Below are positions 21,417 to 33,355 of a stretch of 64,000 nucleotides of DNA, in pieces. Position 1 is the stretch's first letter. Each line of letters opens with the position of its first letter. The stretch spans positions 1-64,000 of the forward strand of contig JACCLO010000034.1 of the NCBI GenBank assembly GCA_029448655.1. The letters are read 5' to 3'. This DNA is from Wolfiporia cocos. Its lineage: Eukaryota; Basidiomycota; Agaricomycetes; Polyporales; Phaeolaceae. The position numbers and the translations under genes were made by a program. The notes beneath the pieces are model-generated. The model saw only the letters and a program-made list of their open reading frames with translations, did no database searches and was not told the DNA's origin.

Positions 21417-24400
21417 ATGTCACGCGGCTGGGCAGCCCAGTCGCGTCCGGCTACCGCCCGACCCCAGACCGCCGCATCATCCAGGCACGAGGCCAGCTAT
21501 GTCCTGGAAGGGCGCGGAGTGTCACGTGAAGTCGGCCTTGCTGCATTGGACAAGGATACCGGGAGGGTTTCCCTTATCCAGGTGCGCATGTAGTCAGCTC
21601 GTACTGAATCATCGCTCAATATGATGGTCCGCAGCTCGTGGACAGTCCCACATATGTCAAGACGCTGCATCAGCTTCATCTGCATTCTCCATCCATTATT
21701 CTGGTCCCAAACACCTTTTTATCTCTGATAGATACACCTATGGCATCTGGAGGAAAGAAAGCCTCGTCGACTTCGGTCCTAGTGCAGTGCATGATCGAAG
21801 AGTTTGATGCCACAGTCGATCCAGTGATGAGAAAATACTGGAACGATGATGCTGGTGAGCAATATGACTACTGAGCACATGCTTCGCGTTGCAACTGTAA
21901 ACGCAGGACTTGCCTTTGTCAACCAGCTGATAGTTGATGACGATGAGCGGCCTGCAACTCTTGTCGCGGTGTCCAGCAAGTGGGTATATGCGTCCGAAAC
22001 CTTGCGACTATACTGAACAACATTAATAGGTATTACGCGCTCTCTGCAGCTAGCGCGCTATTCGAGTATGCAGAGTCGAAGCTCAATTTACGCTTTGCTC
22101 CTTCTTCGCTCCTCATACGATATGTACAAGTAGAAGGCAGCATGATGATAGATCCCGAGACTGCTCGAAACTTGGAGCTGGTGGGCAGCATCTCATTCAA
22201 GAGGTCCACCCATTCCATGTTTGGGTAAACCCTCTCTGTCTCTTAATATATGCCCACGATTCAAGTAATTCACACCTAGGCTATTAAATCATACATACAC
22301 TGCAATGGGTGCTCGCCTCCTCCGGGCAAATGTACTCGCGCCTATCACTGGTATCTCATTTTGCAACCGTTACGGAGTTGATCTAATAATGCTGCAGACA
22401 GTCTTCTATAGAGGCGCGCCTTGATGTCGTCGAAGGTCTATCAACTCCATGGATGTGTCTATTTCGGCTTACTGTCTTAAAGAGCTCATACAGAATGGAA
22501 ATCGTTTCGACAATATGAAGAACGCGCTCAAGTCCCTCCATAATATGGACTTCGATAAGCTAATCTGCTCGGCAAGCTTTCGCCGTTTCAGGTCATGCAC
22601 AGTATCAATGCTCATTTGAATCATCAGCTTGCTGCATCCGAGGCGCGTGAGACAAGCACTGCAAAGCTTGCTGCCGCTCGCGTCGCGCAAATGCTCAGTC
22701 TCCGAAACATAGTCAAGAACATGCCCGTTCTCGCGAAAGCCTTGACAGGCAGCCGCTCCCGTCTGTTACGAATCGTACTGGACGTAGGTGCTGGAGATAT
22801 AATTGTAGATTGGATGCGCGCTAAGCGCCTGTTCGATGTAGATGATCTCTGACGAGCGACTTTCAAGAATCGAACAGCATGTTAGCGAAGCATTGAATGA
22901 AGAAGAAGCTTCAGCGAAAGTACGTGCCAAATAACGCAGCCTTCGTTGAGATTCGATGGATCTATACAGCGCGGCCTGAATGCGGTGAATGCACGTGTGT
23001 ACGCCGTCAAGGTATGTTTCCTCCTCCTTAACATCATTTGTTAATGCTCAAATCCAGCAAATCAGGCAAACTACAATCGCCTCCTTGACGTCGCACGAGA
23101 AACATACAAGGAGAATGTCGGGGATATATTTGCATTGAACCGCGAACTCTCGGAGCAACACGACCTGCCTCTTAGTCTAGTGTACCAGGACACAGGCTTC
23201 GTTTTTGCTTTGAAGAAGACAGATCTCCGAGGGGAGCTACCTAGAGGCTTTGTGAATGTGACAGCTCAGAGAAAGCGGTGGCTCTTTTCTAGTATCGAGC
23301 TGGTCAGTCCTGTACGAGGTTACCAGTGTGAGAATGCTCACAGCTTGAGCAGAAGAAGAGAAACGCGCGCATGAAGGATGCACTGGACGAGACGCTGATC
23401 ATGAGTGACAAGTATGTAGTACCGGTTGGCATTCCAATACCCGGCTCACAGGTCATACCAGGATTATACAAGAGTTGATCGCCGAGATCGTCGATGTCAT
23501 TGGAGCTCTGTACAAAGCTTCGGAGGCCGTTGCCATTGTGGACATGTTGTGGTCTTTTGCGCATGCCAGCATTCGTACGTCCTGTAAATGCTAGACTGAC
23601 AGAGATGTTGATTGTAAGGTTTGGTTTTGATTTCTTAGTGCGTGACTATGGTGAGCATCCTCTAAGTTAGATAACAGTGACCACTTAATACTTGGTGTAG
23701 TGCGTCCCGAGTTCACGGGAACCTTAGCCATAAAGGCGGGGCAGCATCCTGTTCTAGAGAACGTTCAGGCGGCCGGGACGCTTGTACCGAATGATGTATA
23801 TTGCTGCGAGGCTTCCTCTTTTCAAATTGTCCAGGGGCCGAAGTTCGTCTGATCATCTGATTCATCATATCTATCGCTCAATGCTGATTCAACGCAGCAT
23901 GTTAGGTACGCCGAGCCCGTATATGGTCAACAAACATCCGATTGTCTGTGACCATAGGCAAGAGCATATACTTGCGGCAGATTGGGCTGCTGACAGTCAT
24001 GGCAATGTGCGGATGCTTTGTTCCTGCTGAGTACGGTAGCTTCAGGTGCGGACCTTCTCCAAATATCACCAAAACCGCCTCTTTGAATGTCGTATCATGC
24101 AGACTGCACGATGCACTCCTGACTCGGCTATCGAACGACGACGATATCGAAAAGAGCCTGAGCACATTTGCGAGTGAGATGGCATCTTGCGCGATGATCG
24201 TTGGTTTGTAACTTGAGCTAACTATGAAACCAGCATCATCTTGATGCCGAAATTGTGCCAGGGATTGCTACGGAGAATTCTCTCATCCTGATCGACGAAG
24301 TTGGCCGCGGCACCTCTCCAAGGGAAGAAGTTGGCATCTCGCATGCCATCGCAGAGGAACTCATCAAACTCAAGGTCGTACCGGCTCATTTTGCGGTCCC

Positions 24401-25164
24401 TGTACATTACTGATAATGCCGTTGGTTTGCTAGTCATATGTCTTCTTCGCAACGTATGCACCTGTACCATTATCACTAATGTATGGGTTGCTTACAGGCC
24501 CTGTAGTCACTTCAGCGAGCTCACGACAACATTGTCGCGCCAGCCATCTGTTGTCAAGTGAGTAGGTTTTGAATGATTACATCTCGGTTACTAACAGAAC
24601 TTGTCAGCCTTCATCTTGCCGTTCAGGTTCTCCATACCAATCGCTTCGTGTATCTTTGTTAACTTCTGACGCAGAGGTCACGCCAATCCACGTCGAACTT
24701 TGGCATGACTTTTCAATACAGGTGCGTACATTTGCGAGACCTTGGCCCTTTGCTGTTCGTCACAGAGTTGTCGACGGAGCGCCGGAACAGACGAGCCACT
24801 ACGGTTTGTTGGACATATTGTGTGGTACGCTGAGCTAAGTTTCATCTGTGCCAGGTCTTGATCTTGCCCGACTTGCCGATCTACCGAATGACGTCCTCGC
24901 CGAGGGAAGGCGGGTCGCAGAAGCCTTGAGCGAGATGGAGGAACGCCAGGAGCAGGATAGCCGCTCGAACAAAGTCTCCATACGGCGCAAGGCCCTCCTC
25001 AGGGTATGTACTCCTTATGGCAGGTGCTACTTTCAGTCCGCTCTCAGCTACGGACCCAACTCACGCAAGCGCTCGATCATTCCTCGCTACCCGATGAAGA
25101 GTTGGCTGCTCATCTTGCTCGATTCCAGAAGGAGATCATGCAGGTCCTCCGTGATACCATGTAG
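21417..25164 (+). CDS. msh4: MutS homolog 4 (meiotic crossover factor)
   Basis: MSH4 pairs with MSH5 and stabilises recombination intermediates in meiosis. Exon 1 21417-21581 (MSRGWAAQSRPATARP, then EASYVLEGRGVSREVGLAAL), exon 2 21635-21854, exon 3 21907-21979, exon 4 22030-22224 and exon 5 22280-22350 join in frame across introns of 50-55 nt. Later exons carry DYVRPEFTGTLAIKAGQHP (23640-23760), the Walker A loop GPNM-L-GKS split by two introns (23835-23960), PAEYGSFR, LSNDDDIEKSLSTFASEM (24130-24185), Walker B LILIDEVGRGTSP (24275-24320), HFSELTT and VVDGAPEQTSHYG. The stop is TAG at 25162-25164. The DDDIE...STF block separates it from MSH5. Odd points: the frame at about 22398-22440 needs an alternative acceptor or a missing base, and Leu replaces the usual Ser in the P-loop. 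Confidence 0.9.
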
Positions 25165-25559
25165 TATGTCGGGTACATCCTTTGACAAGTAAGCGGTTCT
25201 GTACTTGTGTGATCACACGCACGAGTGTGGAAAAGACGGCGCCGCGTCATTTTTCGATCCATACTTGCACTTAAGCTGCCCAGATAGCAATAGCGGACAC
25301 ATATCACCGTGGCCGCCACAAACGTAGCGGCAGCGAACCGGACTTGTCGGGCCGTCCGTGTTTTATGACTTCCCAGGAATGCGCCCACCGGCGCCTACGT
25401 AGCAATTGCGCTTTGATCCGGTACAATTGCGCATTGTACTAGCCATAGACCGCCAAGCTCTGGCTAGCTGCCGTTGTCCATCTCCGACAGACACATCAGT
25501 CTGAAAATGTGCATGCCAATCACGGCGACGGGCACGTACTCTATCACCAAGATCGTCCT
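25165..25559. other. Downstream of msh4, nothing recognised
   Basis: No gene or repeat supported. Presumably includes the msh4 3' untranslated region. Confidence 0.35.
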
Positions 25560-27440
25560 CTGCCATCTATGATCATGACGGATGTCAACGAGAATCGAAT
25601 CCCTTTGATCATCAACCCCATCAAAATCACCACGATATCCAAGTCAGACTCCTCCTTGGTGCCTCCGATTCTGCATCATTCTGGTTAGGTTCTATTGCAA
25701 TGATGTACTGCTCATGTTTCGACCTCTGGGAGTTTTAAACTGCAACCCAGACATGATCCGAGCACGCTGACCAACAAAGCACCGGAGCTATCTCAACAGT
25801 GCAGTCCCGACATCTTCGCGTCGTTCAAACCGGCCGATCAGCCCACCACCCGAAGCTAAGGTTCTATTGGACAGCCACAAAAGTGATAGTCCGGATTGCA
25901 TCGTGCTGTGCAGAGTCTTCGAATCGGCGCCATTCAGTCTCCGCGAACAATATGGCTGTACACACCTGGGTTTCTTGGAATCAAATCCATAAACATGGTA
26001 TCTCATCGATATCTACGTGGGTACCTTTCGATGGCATGCTGAACAAATGACAGGGGAGAAACGATGCTGGTCAAGAACTATTTTCGTGGCAATTCACTTT
26101 CGATTGGGTACCCGGTAGCGAAACGGTGGATCGGAGTGCTGATCCCTGGTGGCAGGCCCCTCCTTCCATCGGAGCAGACCAGACAGACCCTAATATCATG
26201 TTCAATCCTTTCCACTTTCTTCCTCCCCATTCTTCACCAAATCATCAAATGGATGCCGACTTCGAGTATGGCATCTCGGCCACAAGCTATCATGGCGGAA
26301 GGCAATGCGTAAAGTGTGGAAAACTGAATGCTCAGCGAAATTTATGGTATTAACTGTGTAGCGGATGCTCAGTGAGTGTGCCTACCAGAGGCGGCCGAAG
26401 CAAGCACTCATACATTCGCGCAGGAAAGCAACTGTATACCTCCTGCGGATGTTCATACCATGCATAATTCCCGTGGTATTTCTCCAGTGACATTGTCGTG
26501 TGACAGGCCGTCCGAGCGTGTCAAACCACCGTAACGGACGTTGCTGATGGCTCGCGTTTAGCGTATATGACAAAGGATGGCGTCTCTGCCAAGCTTATTT
26601 ATTTATTTATTTATACCTGTAACGGGGCAGAGTTGCAGGAGCAGCCGACCAGGCTCTTCAGAGAGATGCTGACGAAAGTTGAATTGTCATTGCTCCAGGA
26701 TAGCAAGGGTTCCTTTAAAGGTGAGCACGGACAGCGGTGCGTATGTATTGATTCTAAAACATTCTGTGCGTCCGCAGAGGCCTATTACACCTGCTCATTC
26801 AACAATCAAGATACGACAGCGGCCACGACACATGCCCCGCTCTGTATATTGCAAGCACACGCACTGCTTCAAAGCCGCTTGGCCGCTGAAGGAGGGGGAC
26901 AGAAATGAATTACTTGGCTTGGGTTCTCCCTGGCTCAAAGAAGGTGAGTTCTGAATTTACTATTCATGGCTTTCCCCAAGACAGAAGTTGTGCCAGAACG
27001 TGCTTGCTGCGAAAAATTCCCCTGTATACATGATGTACCTCGGCGCCGATGCAGAGTTGTCGATGCGCCCCAAATCATTAGCTCCAGGTGTACAGCAGCT
27101 TCTGCCAATCACCGTCGCAGAGCGTGGATCTCCTAAGAAGGAACTCCCGCACGGAGCTAACGACTCATGCGGGCCTATGGACATAGACGATTCCGATGTC
27201 CCAGCGCCGAGTAACAGTGTGAGCATTCTGGATATGCAAGTTGCTCAAATCACAGACTCCATTACGAAATCTGTCAAAAGGGAGGGGCCGGTACTCCTCG
27301 TGACCCTAGAGCACGGAGATATCCTTATCTTCAACGGTGATGATTTCAAGGTACATTGTGGCACTGTCTTTGCTACCCAGCTGACATTCATTCCAACCAG
27401 TATTCACTGAATCGGACCAGCATGAGCATTGGTATGCATG
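25560..27440 (+). pseudogene. Decayed gene, possibly a fungal AlkB-like 2OG/Fe(II) oxygenase relative
   Basis: Protein-like pieces on the plus strand: KVLLDSHKSDSPDC and CRVFESAPFSLREQYGCTHL (25855-25975), a segment ending in a stop near 26050, MDADFEYGISATSYHGGRQC then CVKCGKLNAQRNLW (26250-26350), FREMLTKVELSLLQDSKGSF (26660-26720), and LLVTLEHGDILIFNGDDFKY (27290-27350). The EHGDILIFNGD stretch resembles the region after the jelly-roll histidine in a common basidiomycete AlkB-like family that also has a CxxC pair upstream. I infer that relationship from memory of the family. No intact iron-binding HxD motif was seen. A (TTTA) microsatellite at 26595-26614 sits inside the coding-like part. 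Stops and frame changes argue for a pseudogene. Confidence 0.35.
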
Positions 27441-27767
27441 GTGATGTATCTTCCTTCCAAAGTACTGAGCTTTCTTTCCAGTACTCATCAGCAGTCGCTG
27501 AAGTGGAAGTGGAGCATTTCTCACTAGTATTTGCACATGAGGGCAAGCATGATCATGCTATGACTACATATTTGATGTGTGCAAGGATGTTCACAGGGTG
27601 TGATCACGGTGATAGATATGTATGTTGAGACAAAGGACAACCTCATGCAGATTCCTATTTGCAAGTATGTACACCCTATACAGTCCTAAACCATCATGAA
27701 AGCATTCTGTACTCAAGCCTCAGTAAACTGCAAGCTGCTTCAATGAGAATGTAAAATGACATACATA
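27441..27767. other. Intergenic, nothing recognised
   Basis: Between a decayed plus-strand gene and the stop of a minus-strand gene (convergent 3' ends). No repeat or RNA seen. Confidence 0.35.
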
Positions 27768-28387
27768 CTACTTTGAGGCTTCATCTTCCCAATCTTCCAA
27801 CTTGGAGGATGGTTTGCCATCACCTAGAGGCAAAAATTGAGGAAGTCTCTCCTCCACTTTTTGGCGCTTGGGACCCTGGCCTGCTTCTTCCAATTCTGAA
27901 GTAGGCCGCTTCTAGATGCAGAAATTTAAATTCAAGCCATTTTGTGCTAATCATTCACAAGACTTACTATTCCTCTGCAATCTGCATTCTGGTCTGTAGT
28001 GTCAGTCTTGGGCCCTTCCTTCAGCTCAATCTCCAACTTGGGTAGCTGGAATGCCTCAGCATCCAGCCCAAGGTTGAATAACTTCAAGGCAAAATCAAGT
28101 TTTTGACGACCTAATAAAATCCTAGGGTCTCTGTGGAAGTTGGTTGCTAGTTCGTCGTCCTCCAATCGAAAATCTCTGATTATCTCCTCAGTATACAACT
28201 TTGCATTCATTAGTAGAGTAGCAAAAATAAAAAGAATGTAATGTACCAATGCATGCCTGCCCTTGGCATGCCATTTGTATAGTTCACCAATCTGTGTCGG
28301 GAAAGCAGTGGATATGTGATTATGAAACATGTCTGTGTGTTCCTTCAAAAGATTCAATCCGTAAATTTGGACCTCTGTTGGCTCCAT
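27768..28387 (-). CDS. Unidentified 187-aa two-exon protein
   Basis: Exon 1 28387-27968 (140 codons) starts MEPTEVQIYGLNLLKEHTDM. A 56-nt intron (27967-27912, donor GTAAGT, acceptor TAG) is removed in frame. Exon 2 27911-27768 (47 codons plus stop) begins KRPTSELEEAGQGPKRQKVE, which looks like a bipartite nuclear localisation signal, and ends WEDEASK. The middle is helical with one hydrophobic stretch (ALVHYILFIFATLLM). An upstream open extension to 28600 exists, but the chosen ATG begins the part with consistent composition. I do not recognise the family. Clean splicing and an unbroken frame suggest a live gene. Confidence 0.5.
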
Positions 28388-31300
28388 TATTATCAGATCG
28401 TTGCAGAGTGGATTGGGTGTAAGGTGACAGCGTGGCATTCCCACAGCACGGATGCAGCGTGATACGCAGCACGTGCCACATCGCTGGGTGCTCATTCGCC
28501 GGCCATGTGCAATATAATGCCCGCGCTGGACCCAGTGATCGGCGCTTATTCGCTCTCCACTCAAACACTTCCCATTGCTCGATAACGGTCTATCCGGCAT
28601 TCGTGACTTGCAGCGCCCAACTTATCATTATCTTCGTGGTCATGAGCCGGCGATACACTTGGTATGTACAATTCTGTGCCCTTTACGACGGTCAGCGACC
28701 AATTGGCTGTGGGGTCGACGTCAGCACCTCCCACCTGACCTTGCCCTTGACCGTCACCCGCCACGTGCAGAATATGTCTGCCCGAAGTGCGGACATTTCA
28801 ACCCGTCTGCGCACTCGCTGCGCCAAGCCCGTTCCAGGTCGGTGTCGCCGACGCCAGACTCTCGCGTCCTCTCACGGTGCCGATACAGCTCCCTCCAGCC
28901 TCAGCTGCCCAGCGGTGCGGCCAGTGCGGCTCCAGGCCCCGCGTTCGACGGTGTCTACGCCGAGTCAAACGAAAGCCATGAACAACAGCTCGAAAACACA
29001 ATGCAACACGGCCGTGCTCGCGATGCGACACATCCACCAGACGACGCCCTACGAATCGACCTCCATCACAGTCGGACCTTCCTCGGACACCGTCTTATCT
29101 TCTTCCTGGTCCTGAGTCGCACGAACAGGTGATTCGGCGTGACCGCGCTGTGGTGGCACCTGTCACTAGTACTAGTGCGTCACAAGATCTGAGCGGATCG
29201 GACGGGCGGTGGCGGCGATCGCTCCATCGTGGTCCAACACTGACCCATATGATTTAAGTGCTAGATGCAGTCCCCCCGTCGCCTCCACAATCACTCTCGA
29301 ATTAGAGGTGTTTTGCTAACAATAAAATTGACTGTGGCACGGATTTTTTGAGCTCCACTACTAAGTTTTTAAAATGGAGTGGGTAGAGCGTAGTCCTTGA
29401 TCTTTGTGACGCATACCAGTAACTGTATCCAAGTACTGTTAACCCGCATCGGATGTACGAAAACACTGTAGGGTATCAATGATGCCATACCTCGTTCTCA
29501 TAATTCTTGCACAACCTCGGAAAAGGGCGAGTCATAATTATCGTTAGTAAAAAAACCTCTATTACAACACTTCGATCGTGTAGCATGCCGTGCAAATAGC
29601 ATGAACACGGATTAGCAAGCCACATTGAAGCGTGGGCGCCACCCACGCTGAGTATCTATCTACTCATCTCTGTTCTTATATTGCTTGATAATGAAGTAGC
29701 GCCGGTTCCGACATGGCCCGCTACTTTGCACTAAACGTACTGAATGCCGGACTACAGGCCCTGAAGTCAGTCATCACCTAAGTGCTCAGTTCACACATCA
29801 GCGAAAACTGCAGTTTCATCGAAGAACGAAGCGATACACGAGCGTGTTTGTGAGGCGAAGGTAAGAACAATGGGACATATTATGCCATCTGTGCTACAGG
29901 TACACATAGCTACAACTCCTGGGAGTGCACTGGTGAGTAGCAAAGTACGCAAGAAGAGCAGAACATGTTTCGTGACAAACAACGCCATCGGCGCATGTGT
30001 AGCGTACGTTGCGAAAGTAGATATTTATGTCTCCAGAACCCGCAAAGTCTTCCGCAGCAAGAGTGCTCTGACAAATCAAGGAGGTAGCTATTGTGCAACG
30101 GTACCGTGTCGCAAACGTTGGGAGGCGAGTGAACCAGCAAGCCTACGAACGGACAGTCACACTGGGCATGACATTAAGCAGGTGAGGGAACAGTTTAGAG
30201 CAGGACTTCTGAATCGATTAGCCTTTCTCGCGGACGATCGTCTGACTACTTGCGGTGTATTAACTTACTACTGACATGGCGAGAATATGCAATCTAATTG
30301 TGTGTTTCGGAATCGGGAAGGCGAGGCTCTGAAGAGCTATCCTTGCACTATAAATTCAAGGTGAACGCCCCAAATAATTGTCAGAGGCATTGGGCGCCCA
30401 TTGCTACCAGCTCTGACCCATTTTATCTGTATTTAGCAACTATCGACTTGACATGATACGAAATATGCGCCCTCGCATGTTAGGATTCTTAGGAAATTGT
30501 GTTGTACAGGAACAGTGAGATTTGGTCAATGTAGTGCAGATGAAGTAATTCACGTGGAGCCGAGAGCCTCCTGGAAGGATTGCAAGCGATGTGTTGTTGC
30601 CATATCGTTATCATACAGCCGGAACCACTTTTGTTTACCATCGGGTTAGTCTGAGCCTTTCACCGCCCGGCAGTGTCGGTATGAGCAATGCCGGACATGC
30701 TCAGCCTGGAATGGCCTGGCGGGCACGGTGGTTGGAATGTGCCAGCTCAAATGCGCAGTTGGTCCGAAATGAAAGGCTCTTCTATCATTTCCGACGTCCA
30801 TGCAGCTCCGCTCTTTTTGCCACTTGGCCACACTCGTAGGAGAAACGTCTAGATCAATCTTCAATCTCTCACTTCCAGCAGTGAGTCCTTCCGGGCGTCG
30901 AAGCCGCTGGCGGACTTTGACGAGTCACATAGCGATAGACAGGCTATGCGGGAAGATCAGTTGCCCATGCTTTACGCGTTAGTTTATTTTGCTGCATGAT
31001 ACCAACTCCCCAAAATCTGACGATCGCAATCGTTGGCGGAATTCTGCGTCGGCTGTCGTGGCCGCGGGCCCCAAGGTGATGATGCTGACAGCTCTAGAAT
31101 ATCAGCAAGAATGTTCCGCGCCCGTCGAAGATGTACTGGGCTGCTGATTATGTCGTGCCCCTGCGTCTCAGGAAGGCTGGAGGTGCGAGGCTGTGCGGGA
31201 CTCCAATCGACTAGCCTCCGATCGCTGGAGAGAACCTTCGCGGCTTTCTGCGACGATAACGAAAGGAACGCTCCGAGATCACCGCGGTCTCACATTTGGT

Positions 31301-31574
31301 CGGCTAACAGATGCCGAGCTCGGCCGGCCACTCTTCAGGCCTCAGGATCTAGTACGCCACACTCGATACTGACACCAGTAGACGATTACCTACCTGCTCG
31401 GATTCATGAGGACAACTGACCCGCAGCGCACCGGCAAGCCATTCAAATATTCACCGATGGACCTTCCCGCGTCACGGGGATGGCTCGAGAACTTCGTTTA
31501 AATAGGCCTCATTCTCAGCACCCACATACTCCATCAGAATCATTATAATCCACTCTGTTCAGCTTCTGGCAGAT
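28388..31574. other. Long stretch without a supported gene
   Basis: The one item of note is EYVCPKCGHFNPSAHSLRQA (about 28766-28825, plus), resembling the end of the zinc-ribbon of lunapark-like ER proteins. The rest of that gene is not visible, so it may be a relic. Beyond 29130 the sequence shows only short frames. GTTTAAATAGG at 31497-31507 lies about 70 bp before the next gene's ATG and could be its TATA-like element. Confidence 0.35.
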
Positions 31575-33355
31575 ATGTCTGCATCTGCATCGCCTGTACT
31601 CCCGCCCCTCAACGGTTCGCTATCTCTCATCCCTGGGCTCGTCGACTTCCATGCCGAATACAATTCCACCTCTCCGTTCTTTCTCTTCCTGTTTCCAGAC
31701 TTGTCTTCTGATACGCTCGGAAGTATATCGTTCCTCGAGTTCGCTCAGGCAATTCACCGCGTTGCCCACTCCTTCAGGCCCGGACGGAAGGGCGAAGAGG
31801 GCGCCGTTGTCGCTATCATCGCGAACTGCGATACTCTGCTCTACCATGCGCTCGTCGCGGGTCTGATCCGTGCGGGGCTCGTCCCCTTCCCTATGTCCTC
31901 CCGCAACTCCGTGCCCGCAATAGCAAGCCTGATGGAGCACACGAGCTGCCATCGCATCGTCTCACAGCCCACCTTCGCCCCATTCACTGACGCGGTCCGG
32001 GAGAGCCTGCCGAGCGGATTCGCCATGCACGTCGACGACCTGCCCGCGCTCACGGACGTCTTCCCGACGCTCGCGCCCTCCTTCGACCCGCCGCGTGCCG
32101 TCTCGGGCCCTTACCCGCCGCCCGCGTGCGCGGCGTCGCCATCGGATGTTGTGCTCTACCTGCACTCCTCAGGCTCCACCGGCTTCCCGAAGCCGATCCC
32201 GCACACGCACACGACGATCCTACACTGGTGCAGGATGCCCATCTTCGTGGAGTCGCGCAGGAAGGCGATACGGTGGGGGTGCATGGCGCTACCGCCGTTC
32301 CACGTAATGGGACTCTGCTCGCAGCTGTACGCGCCGCTCTTGTCCGGCCAGCCGACGTCGCTGTTCCCCCCGCGCGCGATCGTGTCAGCGCCCCCGGTCG
32401 TGCCGACCCCGCAGAACACAATTGAGACGGCGCGCAAGACAGGCTGCACGGCTATCGAGAGCGTCCCTGCTTTCGTCGAGGTAGGCTCTGGTTGTGTAGT
32501 GTGCCTGTGATTGCTAAAAGTACTGTTTTCGCCAGGCGTGGTCGCAGAACGAGGATGACGCGAAGTACCTTGCGTCTCTTCAGGCTCTTGTCAGTACCTG
32601 CATCACATTGCGCTGGTCGAGGGAGCAACTCGCTTATCACTCACGTCTTAGATATTCGCCGGCGGCCCGCTCTCCAGGGCGAATGGTGAGAAGCTCGTGG
32701 ATAAAGGCGTGCGCCTGTTGGCGTGCTACGGTGCAACCGAATTCGGCCTGGTGACATGCGTGTTCGATGACGGCGTCGAAGAGCCGAGCCCTATTGGCAA
32801 GAAGCGCGCCGACTGGGAATGGATGCAGCTTCCCAGAGAGTGTATGTCGCTGGGTTCCTCAGGGAGACGGGACATTCGAGCTGCAGATGTTGGTGCGTGC
32901 CAAAATGTAACGATGTAGCCGCCCGAAGTATACTGAGGTATGGCGTGCATGTGCGTGCAGACGTGCGAGACACACCAGCCTTGCATCGAGAATATGCCAA
33001 ATGGGGAGCGTGGCTTTGCCACATCCGACCTTTGGGAACCACATCCGGCCAAGCCTGGTCTCTGGCGAATGTACGTCGCAGTCAATATGATTGGCAAATA
33101 AAGTCTGATGTCGCATATGAAGTGTCGGGCGTGCTGACGATGTCATCGTACTCGGATCAGGTGCGTCGCCCCTGTCATCGCCCGAGGGCGGCTGCTAACT
33201 TCGATTCAGGTGAGAAGACGGTACCAATCCTTCAGGAGAAATCACATTGGCGTGCACTCATGGGGCGGATAGTAGTCATACCTTCGCTGCACATGCAAGC
33301 ACGGAGCCTGCAAGATCATGGCGTCCGATCGCTAGAATTCACATTTTCTGAGTAA
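31575..33355 (+). pseudogene. Truncated NRPS-like adenylation (AMP-binding) enzyme
   Basis: Adenylation domains activate a carboxylic acid with ATP. The first exon, 31575 to about 32480, encodes an intact N-terminal lobe: DVVLYLHSSGSTGFPKPIPH carries the Ser/Thr/Gly-rich P-loop (residues 191-210), and MALPPFHVMGLCSQLYAPLL follows. After an intron come LQALIFAGGPLSRANGEKLV (split by a further intron) and CYGATEFGLV, the A5-type motif (32720-32760). Downstream, pieces ENMPNGERGFATSDLWEPH (32988-33045), then ADDVIVLGSG and EKTVPI (33135-33225), appear in different frames with stops. No carrier or reductase domain follows before 33360, whereas relatives in agaricomycetes continue for hundreds of residues. 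Probably a truncated pseudogene. Confidence 0.65.

Noticed and set aside
28432..29115. Long plus-strand frame
   Set aside because: No domain in this frame; the only protein-like piece (CPKCGHFNP) is in another frame.
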